Shown one piece after another: positions 1-4,826 of a stretch of 10,926 nt of DNA. Made by a program: the position numbers and the translations under genes. The stretch is from Parcubacteria group bacterium. GTDB lineage: Bacteria; Patescibacteriota; Minisyncoccia; Moranbacterales; JAKLHP01. Position 1 is the first letter of the stretch; every line of letters starts with the position of its first letter. Under the pieces are notes generated by a model. The model searched no databases and was not told the origin of the DNA. It saw nothing but the letters and a program-made list of their open reading frames with translations. The DNA lies in contig JBBABD010000022.1 of the NCBI GenBank assembly GCA_041657845.1, positions 1 to 10,926 of the forward strand. Reading direction: 5' to 3'.

Positions 1-26
1 GGTTTAATTAAATAATTGGGAGGCTA
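1..26. repeat. Left terminal inverted repeat of the IS256-like element
   Basis: This matches the reverse complement of 1008-1033 at 22 of 26 positions. The differences are at repeat positions 3, 13, 15 and 16. The innermost block TGGGAGGCTA and the outer TTAATTAAA are identical in the two ends. Confidence 0.8.
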
Positions 27-946
27 TTTTTCTAAAATTTCCTGAATTATCTTGTATCTGCGCTCTTGCGTCAATCCTTTATGGACACGCAGGAGCGTTT
101 TTGTTTTTCCGAAAAATCCATCTAACGAGTTAGTAGTATTAGGAATTTTCAGTTCCGGATATTTTTGATATGTGAATAAAAACGGCGTATTTGTTTTTAA
201 GCTTCGATAGGCGGAGCGCATTCTTCGGTGAGTATGATTCCAATGTTTTTCATCAGCTGCAAAAGTTTTTTCTTTTAAAAAATCTTTCCACCTTGTATAC
301 CATTCTTCCAGCAGTATTAAAAAATCTTTCTCAGTTAAAAATTTAAGCGCTAGCCCTATTGCTCGTAATTCTTTTCCAGCTTCAGTTTTCGGTCTTGACG
401 TTAAATATCGCTTGAGAATAGCTGTTTGATGGAATTGGCACATCTGGGCAGGAATATCTGGAAATACCTCGCGTATGCCTCTTTTCCCGTCTAAAACAAT
501 GGCTTTTATCGTAAATCCTTTGTTTTCTAATTCAATCTTCGCTTGTCTGTAGATCTCTGGATTTTCTCGGGTAATTTCTTTGTAATATATGTTTCTTTTA
601 AGCAGCGGGGATCTGAACACTAGCACCCCGTAACTTCTTCCAAAAAATGTTACATCCGCAATGAGCACTAACGGTTGCGGAGATACGTCGTGTTTTTCCA
701 ACACGTGTCCGTCCAGCTCTTTTTGGATAACCGGAACGCATTTTTTAAATGTTGCCGATAATTGATTAAGTGTTTGTTTCCCCCAAACATATTGATTCCA
801 TAAAACTTTTCTTTGTCTGCTAGGACGTTCTTTGCTTTGAAATTGCAATCCGCATTTTTGGCATTTGTATCTTTGCAATCCTCTTCGTTTCCCATTCTTT
901 TTTACCCTGGACAGATTACATCTCGGACATTTTTTTTGAGTAACAT
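24..946 (-). CDS. IS256-like transposase with N-terminal zinc ribbon, start needs a frameshift
   Basis: This is a DDE-type transposase that would cut and rejoin the element ends. The long open frame runs from 962 down to the stop at 24, but its first usable codon is only TTG at 878. Upstream of that TTG the same frame encodes CPRCNLSRVKKNGKRRGLQR and then CQKC, a clear CxxC...CxxC zinc ribbon, so the real protein starts earlier. No ATG, GTG or TTG precedes the first CxxC in frame. An ATG at 946-944 reads MLLKK and then meets a run of eight A (930-937 on the plus strand). A -1 slip there joins the zinc ribbon frame. Numbering from the TTG codon, likely catalytic or conserved residues are D75 (ADVTFFG), D130 (VLDGKRG), the CQFH motif at 147-150 and D253 in TTNSLDG. 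The third acidic residue is Asp where IS256 relatives usually have Glu. NCBI-style naming would be an IS256 family transposase of the variant Zn-binding type; I assign this from remembered motifs. Confidence 0.8.
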
Positions 947-1007
947 ATTCGTAGCATTGTAACTAATGGTTAATTTACCGCTTTAGTATGCCACAAATCG
1001 ATAATTT

Positions 1008-1033
1008 TAGCCTCCCATATTTTTAATTAAGCC
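1008..1033. repeat. Right terminal inverted repeat of the IS256-like element
   Basis: This is the partner of bases 1-26. It lies about 60 bases upstream of the transposase start region on the minus strand. Confidence 0.8.
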
Positions 1034-1051
1034 CTCATTGACAATTTTACT

Positions 1052-1106
1052 GGAGGATAGCTAGTTGGCAGCTGTTTTCAAAACTATCCTTGCGTTGCTA
1101 TCCTCC
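1052..1106 (+). repeat. Hairpin module A
   Basis: The outer stem 1052-1061/1097-1106 is 10 perfect base pairs. The loop strands are CTAGTTGGCAGCTG (1061-1074) and CTATCCTTGCGTTG (1084-1097). The cap is a 4-bp stem, GTTT/AAAC, with loop TCA. The internal loop is exactly 12/12. Confidence 0.8.
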
Positions 1107-1117
1107 TATCTTTTTGA

Positions 1118-1173
1118 TTGACAGAAAACTATAAGGAGGATGAAAAAACTAACTTTGTGATGTTTTCTGCCAA
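1118..1173 (+). repeat. Hairpin module B
   Basis: The outer stem 1118-1129/1162-1173 has 11 of 12 pairs, with one A/C mismatch at 1121/1170. The loop strands are CTATAAGGAGGATG (1129-1142) and CTAACTTTGTGATG (1149-1162). The cap is weak: one G-C pair closing an A6 loop. The first strand resembles a Shine-Dalgarno site, but it is followed only by a 6-codon frame. Confidence 0.75.
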
Positions 1174-1187
1174 CCTTTGAAAATTCC

Positions 1188-1250
1188 GGGCGCTTGGAAA
1201 CTACTGCACAGTTGTAATGAATACTAGGGTTCATTTGTTTTCAAGCGCTC
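1188..1250 (+). repeat. Hairpin module C
   Basis: The outer stem 1188-1201/1237-1250 has 14 pairs including two G-U. The loop strands are CTACTGCACAGTTG (1201-1214) and CTAGGGTTCATTTG (1224-1237). The cap is GTA/TAC closing ATGAA. Confidence 0.8.
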
Positions 1251-1265
1251 ATTAAAAATGCATTA

Positions 1266-1323
1266 AGTGTTGGGGACTAGGTTTCGGATGTCGCAAGACT
1301 ACTTGATTGTTGTCCTCAACACT
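1266..1323 (+). repeat. Hairpin module D with a GNRA-capped inner stem
   Basis: The outer stem 1266-1277/1312-1323 has 12 pairs with one G-U. The loop strands are CTAGGTTTCGGATG (1277-1290) and CTACTTGATTGTTG (1299-1312). The cap is GTC-GCAA-GAC, a GNRA tetraloop, which argues for function as RNA. Confidence 0.8.
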
Positions 1324-1362
1324 ATTCATTAATAATGTCCTTCGGGACTAAAAATTCAATTT

Positions 1363-1367
1363 GGGGG
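1363..1367 (+). promoter_or_regulatory. Ribosome binding site of the recombinase, buried in a small hairpin
   Basis: GGGGG lies six bases upstream of ATG 1374 and supports that start over the in-frame ATG at 1335. ATTTG (1359-1363) pairs with CAAAT (1371-1375), enclosing both the G-run and the start codon in a 5-bp hairpin. This could hold translation low, as is common for transposases. Confidence 0.6.
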
Positions 1368-1373
1368 TGTCAA

Positions 1374-2381
1374 ATGCAGTATGGTATTGACTATGGGATG
1401 AAAAAGGCAGTGGTGGTCACGGAAAAAGGAAAGACTATCACACTCGATGATGTTAGTAAAAAAATCGAGTTTGTTAATTCTCTGAATCCTGAAGATGCAG
1501 TGTATCTGGAATTCGGAGCTGGCGCAGACAAGTTTGCACTGTCCTGCGTTCAGAAAGATATTTCAGTTTTTCGAATTCCGACTACTGTTTTTTCCAGCTG
1601 GCGAAACGGCAACGACAAGAAAGATGATGCCAAACTCATGCTTGAGTTAGCGCAGAACACACCGGAGTTATTCTATCCGGTTGCCGCCAAGGACGTTGAT
1701 ATTCTCAAAATCGGACTGATGCTACAGAAGTATTATGTAGTCCAGGACGATATCAGAAAACCGGCCGAGCAGAGACTTTTTCTTACAATGGCTGACGACC
1801 TTTTGGTTAGGGGAGAACCCGTCGCCGATCTCGAAAAAGCACTTCGAAAACAAATCGCCGAGCACCCAATGTTTTTGGGTGCCATTGAAGAGGAGAAAAA
1901 AATCTACAAGGAGATGGAAAAATTCATCAGAAAAGTTCCTCTTTATCAGGCGATATTTGAACCGATAAAAGGCGTCGGTCCCGTGATTGCCGGGAGAATT
2001 ATGTATGGCATTCAGGACATTCGACGTTTTTCGACGCCAGCCAAGCTCAAGAATTATTCCGGTTACGGATTTTTTGAGGACGGCTCCGCACAAAGGAGAA
2101 AGAAGGGGGAAGTTTTTGCCTGCAACAAGTTTCTCAAACAGGGAGTTTTTCTTTTTACTAACCAAGTAAATAGAGGAACAAATCCTGAATGGAAAGAGCG
2201 ACTCATTCAGCGCAAAGCCTTTGAGCGCTCGAAGTTCCCCGAAGTAGTCATCAAGGAAATTGGCGGAGAAAAAAAGAAATATTTTACCGACGGGCATATT
2301 CATCTTAAAGGATGCCGCTACATCGGCCAGAAGTTCTTAGAATACATCTGGCGAGAGTGGAGGAGGTTTGAAGGAATATAA
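1374..2381 (+). CDS. IS110-type DEDD/serine recombinase
   Basis: The product is 335 aa and is predicted to cut and rejoin DNA as the transposase/recombinase of the surrounding element. The N-terminal RuvC-like DEDD domain shows GID6YG, YLE46FG and ND81KKD84D85A, matching the D-E-D-D pattern of the family. The usual D-x-x-D-A spacing is slightly altered by the extra D. A variable helical stretch follows (about 95-190). The C-terminal transposase_20-like domain has a helix-hairpin-helix core, IKGVGPVIAGRI (198-209), then RRFSTPAKLKNYSGYG and DGS238AQRRKKG, where S238 sits at the expected place of the catalytic serine (S241 in IS621). A tail of about 70 residues ends in KFLEYIWREWRRFEGI. The start ATG 1374 is preferred because family members begin close to the first Asp, it has a G-rich RBS, and the upstream ATG 1335 lies inside a UUCG hairpin. 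Structured modules flank it closely: module D ends 50 bases before it and module E starts two bases after the stop. Confidence 0.88.
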   Translation: MQYGIDYGMKKAVVVTEKGKTITLDDVSKKIEFVNSLNPEDAVYLEFGAGADKFALSCVQKDISVFRIPTTVFSSWRNGNDKKDDAKLMLELAQNTPELFYPVAAKDVDILKIGLMLQKYYVVQDDIRKPAEQRLFLTMADDLLVRGEPVADLEKALRKQIAEHPMFLGAIEEEKKIYKEMEKFIRKVPLYQAIFEPIKGVGPVIAGRIMYGIQDIRRFSTPAKLKNYSGYGFFEDGSAQRRKKGEVFACNKFLKQGVFLFTNQVNRGTNPEWKERLIQRKAFERSKFPEVVIKEIGGEKKKYFTDGHIHLKGCRYIGQKFLEYIWREWRRFEGI

Positions 2382-2383
2382 AA

Positions 2384-2433
2384 GAAGAACTATCGTCATC
2401 ATGTCTTCATAGACTATGGATGCTTTGTTCTTT
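2384..2433 (+). repeat. Hairpin module E
   Basis: The outer stem 2384-2390/2427-2433 has 7 pairs including one G-U. The loop strands are CTATCGTCATCATG (2390-2403) and CTATGGATGCTTTG (2414-2427). The cap is GTCT/AGAC closing TCAT. The internal loop is 12/12 as in the upstream modules. Confidence 0.75.
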
Positions 2434-2444
2434 CTTAAATAAGG

Positions 2445-2498
2445 TGGAAGACTAAAGTTCATATGTCCATTTGTGGATTATAAAGTAAATGTCTTCCA
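2445..2498 (+). repeat. Hairpin module F
   Basis: The outer stem 2445-2452/2491-2498 is 8 perfect pairs. The loop strands are CTAAAGTTCATATG (2452-2465) and TTATAAAGTAAATG (2478-2491), the only one of twelve with TTA in place of CTA. The cap is TCCA/TGGA closing TTTG, plus a G-U pair. Confidence 0.75.
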
Positions 2499-2500
2499 AT

Positions 2501-2537
2501 AACGCGTTTTAAGGTAAAATCTTGAAGCGCGTTTTTT
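2501..2537 (+). terminator. Rho-independent terminator before iscR
   Basis: AACGCG (2501-2506) pairs with CGCGTT (2528-2533). The stem extends to about 13 pairs including two G-U (2501-2513/2521-2533), with loop GTAAAAT, and merges into T6 at 2532-2537. It should stop transcription from the recombinase region just before the iscR promoter. Confidence 0.75.
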
Positions 2538-2538
2538 C

Positions 2539-2567
2539 TTGACACAAATTGAAATATTTCGTATCCT
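2539..2567 (+). promoter_or_regulatory. iscR operon promoter with palindromic operator candidate
   Basis: TTGACA (2539-2544) and TATCCT (2562-2567) are separated by 17 bases, a good sigma70-type promoter about 31 bases upstream of the iscR ATG. The spacer contains the perfect palindrome GAAATATTTC (2551-2560). Rrf2-family regulators commonly repress their own operon, so this palindrome is a likely IscR-type site. That last step is inference. Confidence 0.7.
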
Positions 2568-2598
2568 TAAAGCATAGTAAGTTAGTAGGTTATTAAAT

Positions 2599-2988
2599 AT
2601 GAAATTCTCTACCCGGGCTGGATATGGCCTCCGCGCGACGGTCAATCTGGCTAAAATCTATCCCCAGCAAAAAAGTCTCCAGGAAATCTCCAAGGAAGAG
2701 GGGATATCTTTGAAATATCTGGAACAGCTTTTCAGGGCTTTAAAAAAAAATAAAATAGTTACCAGCCAGAAGGGGAGAGAGGGCGGATATACGCTTTCTA
2801 AAAATCCAAAAAATATTAAAGTCGGAGAAATTATTGAAATTTTGGACGGACCAATTGTTCCAATGGAATGCGCCAGCGGAAAGTGCGACGCAAAATGCTC
2901 CTGCGCTTCCAGCATTGTCTGGACGAAACTGCAGACCCAAATAAAGAAAACATTATATTCCATAAAACTAAAAGATTTAATAAAATAA
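2599..2988 (+). CDS. iscR: Rrf2-family regulator, IscR-like
   Basis: This 129-aa DNA-binding protein is likely the Fe-S-sensing regulator of the operon it heads. The N-terminal winged helix begins MKFSTRAGYGLRATVNLA. The recognition region is EGISLKYLEQLFRALKKNKIVTSQKGREGGYTLSK (about 34-68), typical of Rrf2 proteins. The C-terminal part carries four cysteines, C91, C96, C100 and C102 (MECASGKCDAKCSC). Canonical IscR ligates a [2Fe-2S] cluster with three Cys and one His. The spacing here is tighter, so the exact ligand set is uncertain. It is followed by a palindromic repeat and then iscS, supporting the IscR assignment over CymR or RirA. Length is slightly shorter than E. coli IscR. Confidence 0.88.
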   Translation: MKFSTRAGYGLRATVNLAKIYPQQKSLQEISKEEGISLKYLEQLFRALKKNKIVTSQKGREGGYTLSKNPKNIKVGEIIEILDGPIVPMECASGKCDAKCSCASSIVWTKLQTQIKKTLYSIKLKDLIK

Positions 2989-2998
2989 ACTATTACGC

Positions 2999-3092
2999 TG
3001 TCATCTCGAGCGAAATGTCGCCGCGACATGCAGTCGAGAGATCTAATTAGATTCCTCGACTCTCCCGCTAAGCGGGATCGCTCGGAATGACA
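2999..3092. repeat. Dispersed palindromic repeat, copy 1 (iscR-iscS gap)
   Basis: This 94-bp unit starts TGTCAT and ends ATGACA, with longer outer pairing between CTCGAGCG and CGCTCGGA. Inside are smaller hairpins: ATGTCG/CGACAT and CCCGC-TAA-GCGGG. It fills almost the whole gap between iscR and iscS, ending 10 bases before the iscS ATG, and may alter mRNA stability or relative expression of the two genes. It is related to the copies at 6948-7046 and 9238-9313. Confidence 0.8.
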
Positions 3093-3102
3093 TAAATATT
3101 TC

Positions 3103-4314
3103 ATGAAAAAAATATACCTCGACAATGCTGCCACTACCCAAGTTGATCCGGAAGTTTTGAAAGCAATGCTTCCATATTTTTCGGAAAAATTCGGCAATCC
3201 GATGTCTATCCATGGCTTCGGACAAGAGGCACTGGAAGCAATAGACAAAGCTCGAAAACAAGCAGCCGATTTTCTGAACTCTGATCCGGAAGAAATAATT
3301 TTCACTTCCGGCGCGACGGAAAGCAATAATCTGGCAATCAAAGGGGTTATCAAAAAATATTTTTATTTTAATAAAGACACCAAGACAAAACCGCACATTG
3401 TCACCACTGTTTTCGAACATCACTGCGTTTTGGAAACAATAAAGTTTTTGGAAAAATCCGGACAAGCGGAAGTAACATATCTTCCAACCTACGAAGAGGG
3501 AATTGTGAGATTGGAAGATGTTAAAAATGCTCTGAAACCAAACACGATTTTAGTTTCCATAATGTATGTCAATAATGAAATCGGAACCGTTCAGCCGATT
3601 GCCGAAATCGGAGAACTGATAAGGAACCATAATTCTCAACTCTCAGATCTCAGATCTCAAATCTTATTTCATACCGATGCAACGCAAGCTGCAGGCTATT
3701 TTAATTGCGATGTAGAAAAATTAGGAGTAGACATGCTTTCACTTTCCGGACATAAAATTTACGGACCAAAAGGAATCGGCGCCTTGTATATCAAAAAGGG
3801 AACACCAATTGCAAAAATTCAGGATGGAGGAGAGCAAGAATTTGGAATGAGAGCCGGAACGCATAATGTTCCTGGTATAGTCGGCCTTGGCAAGGCCATT
3901 GAATTGTTAGAAACTAAAAGCCATAACCCACAAACTGCAAAATTAAGAGATTATTTTATCGATAAAGTTCTGAAAGAAATTCCGAATTCATATTTAAACG
4001 GATCAAAAGAAAAAAGATCTCCAAATAATATTAACTTCCGATTTGATAATGTGGAAGGGGAGAGTTTGGTGATGTCGCTCGACATGGAAGGTATCGCGAC
4101 CTCGACTGGATCAGCTTGCTCTTCTGGAACACTCGAACCATCCCATGTGCTTTTAGCGCTCGGACTCAAACCTGAACAAGCCCACGGAAGCCTCAGATTA
4201 ACGTTAGGTAAAGATACAACAAAAGAGGAAATTGATTATGCTTTTGATAAGCTGGCAGGAATAGTAAGCAAACTAAGGAAGATATCAGGAAGCGTGCTTA
4301 AAGATTTTAACTAA
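3103..4314 (+). CDS. iscS: Cysteine desulfurase IscS/NifS type
   Basis: This 403-aa PLP enzyme converts cysteine to alanine and a protein-bound persulfide, supplying sulfur to IscU and other acceptors. Visible family features are DNAATTQVD at the start, GATESNN (71-76), the PLP-stacking His in EHHC (H107), D192 and Q195 in HTDATQAAG, the PLP lysine K218 in SLSGHKIYG, and the catalytic persulfide Cys C339 in TGSACSSGTLEPSHVL. The C-terminus is of the long IscS type. Between RNHN and FHTD (about residues 178-187) there is an insertion encoded by four 7-nt tandem repeats, about nine residues longer than E. coli IscS at this point. No Shine-Dalgarno site precedes the ATG, because the palindromic repeat ends 10 bases upstream. 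It lies second in the iscR-iscS-iscU operon. Confidence 0.95.
   Translation: MKKIYLDNAATTQVDPEVLKAMLPYFSEKFGNPMSIHGFGQEALEAIDKARKQAADFLNSDPEEIIFTSGATESNNLAIKGVIKKYFYFNKDTKTKPHIVTTVFEHHCVLETIKFLEKSGQAEVTYLPTYEEGIVRLEDVKNALKPNTILVSIMYVNNEIGTVQPIAEIGELIRNHNSQLSDLRSQILFHTDATQAAGYFNCDVEKLGVDMLSLSGHKIYGPKGIGALYIKKGTPIAKIQDGGEQEFGMRAGTHNVPGIVGLGKAIELLETKSHNPQTAKLRDYFIDKVLKEIPNSYLNGSKEKRSPNNINFRFDNVEGESLVMSLDMEGIATSTGSACSSGTLEPSHVLLALGLKPEQAHGSLRLTLGKDTTKEEIDYAFDKLAGIVSKLRKISGSVLKDFN
3634..3661 (+). repeat. Four tandem heptamers inside iscS
   Basis: The unit is TCTCARA: TCTCAAC, TCTCAGA, TCTCAGA, TCTCAAA in direct succession. The unit length is not a multiple of three, so gain or loss of one copy would shift the iscS frame. 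Confidence 0.85.
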
Positions 4315-4441
4315 TTAATTTTCAATGATCAATGATCAATTTACAATAAATTTTCAATTACTTAATTTTCAAAATTTTTAAAATTGAAAATTGAGTATTG
4401 ATTGAAAACAAGTAAATTGAAAATTGAAAATTTTTATTTAT
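4315..4441. repeat. AT-rich gap with repeated and inverted TTGAAAATT blocks
   Basis: The 127 bases between iscS and iscU are built of AATTTTCAA and its complement TTGAAAATT in several imperfect copies. A short tandem AATGATC occurs twice near 4324-4337. Large imperfect hairpins are possible. I see no gene, no clear promoter and no terminator with a GC stem here. Confidence 0.6.
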
Positions 4442-4825
4442 ATGCCTTATAGTAAAAAAGTAATCCAGCATTTTACCAAGCCTCATAATCAAGGCGTGAT
4501 TAAAAATGCCGATGGAATTGGCACGGTCGGCAATCCGGTCTGCGGAGACATCATGAAGCTTTATATTAAAGTTGCCAAAAACAAAAAAGGAGAAGAAATT
4601 ATCGAAGACATTAAATTTGAAACTCTGGGATGCGGAGCAGCCATTGCCACTTCATCAATGGTCACTGATTTAGCTAAAGGCAGAACTCTTGAAGAAGCGG
4701 AAAAAATTACCCGCCAAGATGTCGCGAATGAATTAGAAGGACTTCCGCCAACCAAAATGCATTGCTCAAACCTTGCAGCCGACGCACTTCGCAAAGCAAT
4801 TGAAAATTATAAAAATAAAAAATAA
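4442..4825 (+). CDS. iscU: Fe-S cluster assembly scaffold IscU
   Basis: This 127-aa scaffold is where a [2Fe-2S] cluster is built from iron and IscS-derived sulfur before transfer to apoproteins. All the key residues are present: C34 and D36 in NPVCGD, C64 in LGCGAA, and H107-C108 in PTKMHCSNLA. Length matches E. coli IscU (128 aa). ATG 4442 (MPYSKKVIQHF) is chosen as the start. The frame extends 18 bases further to a TTG, but those codons look like intergenic AT-rich sequence. No Shine-Dalgarno site is seen. HscA, HscB and ferredoxin genes of the full Isc system are absent from this operon. Confidence 0.93.
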   Translation: MPYSKKVIQHFTKPHNQGVIKNADGIGTVGNPVCGDIMKLYIKVAKNKKGEEIIEDIKFETLGCGAAIATSSMVTDLAKGRTLEEAEKITRQDVANELEGLPPTKMHCSNLAADALRKAIENYKNKK

Positions 4826-4826
4826 T

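Larger units (their letters stand above)
1..1033 (-). mobile_element. Complete IS element, IS256-like zinc-binding variant
   Basis: The two ends form an inverted repeat of 26 bp with 22 matches. The left end is bases 1-26 and the right end is 1008-1033, and both begin GG and finish TGGGAGGCTA when read inward. Both also contain TTAATTAA near the tip. A single transposase gene on the minus strand fills the interior. IS256-type elements usually make 8-9 bp target duplications. The left flank lies outside the window, so this cannot be checked. The window starts exactly at the outer GG of the element, which fits a sequence broken at a repeated IS copy. The right end directly abuts the structured region of the neighbouring IS110-type element at 1034. 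Confidence 0.8.
1052..1323 (+). ncRNA. Candidate guide RNA: array of four CTA-N9-TG hairpin modules upstream of the recombinase
   Basis: Four consecutive hairpins (A-D) share one architecture: an outer stem, a 12-nt internal-loop strand, a short cap, a second 12-nt strand and a closing stem. All eight loop strands, with flanking pair, read CTA-N9-TG. Module linkers are 11-15 nt. By analogy with the IS110/IS621 bridge RNA, whose internal loops hold split target and donor guides, this is probably transcribed with or ahead of the recombinase. The known bridge RNA has two guide loops, not four or more. TTGACA occurs at 1038-1043 and at 1118-1123, but no good -10 follows either, so the promoter is unresolved. 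Confidence 0.7.
2384..2498 (+). ncRNA. Candidate guide RNA: two CTA-N9-TG hairpin modules downstream of the recombinase
   Basis: Modules E and F follow the recombinase stop codon and share the architecture of modules A-D. They may be the 3' part of the same transcript. In a circular intermediate they would lie directly before modules A-D. The terminator at 2501-2537 follows at once and would end the RNA. Confidence 0.65.
1034..2500 (+). mobile_element. IS110-type element with flanking hairpin modules, ends not defined
   Basis: The region comprises an IS110-type DEDD recombinase gene with four structured modules upstream and two downstream. IS110 elements lack terminal inverted repeats and usually have structured non-coding ends that encode a bridge RNA, which fits what is seen. 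I could not find a convincing core dinucleotide repeat or guide-to-end complementarity, so both limits are approximate. The left limit is taken where the IS256-like element stops. The right limit is placed just before the terminator hairpin at 2501. The region could also be a fixed, domesticated locus. Confidence 0.6.

Noticed and set aside
1140..1160. Short peptide MKKLTL after AAGGAGG in module B
   Set aside because: The Shine-Dalgarno-like bases touch the ATG with no spacer, and they are explained by the conserved CTA-N9-TG loop strand of the module.
1052..1323. CRISPR array
   Set aside because: The upstream repeats are structural with variable stems, not identical direct repeats with regular spacers. 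Only CTA and TG are constant.
1335..1373. In-frame ATG at 1335 as the recombinase start
   Set aside because: It lies in the UUCG hairpin and adds 13 residues not typical of the family. ATG 1374 has a G-rich ribosome site and places the first catalytic Asp near the N-terminus.
1722..2303. Long minus-strand open frame inside the recombinase gene
   Set aside because: It is a shadow of a gene with clear catalytic motifs on the plus strand. The translation shows no recognisable domain and there is no start context.
1052..2498. Integron attC-type sites or tRNA-like genes
   Set aside because: There are no RYYYAAC/GTTRRRY core pairs in attC order and no integrase. No tRNA cloverleaf, T-loop or CCA end is seen. 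The symmetric 12/12 internal loops fit guide loops better.
2579..2591. Short match of AAGTTAGT before iscR to the complement of the second strand of module B, and TAGGTT to the first strand of module D
   Set aside because: Matches of 6-8 nt in AT-rich DNA are expected by chance, and the order does not form one target site.
2658..3465. Minus-strand open frames across iscR and iscS
   Set aside because: They overlap two well-supported genes in antisense and include translated palindromic repeat. They show no family motifs.
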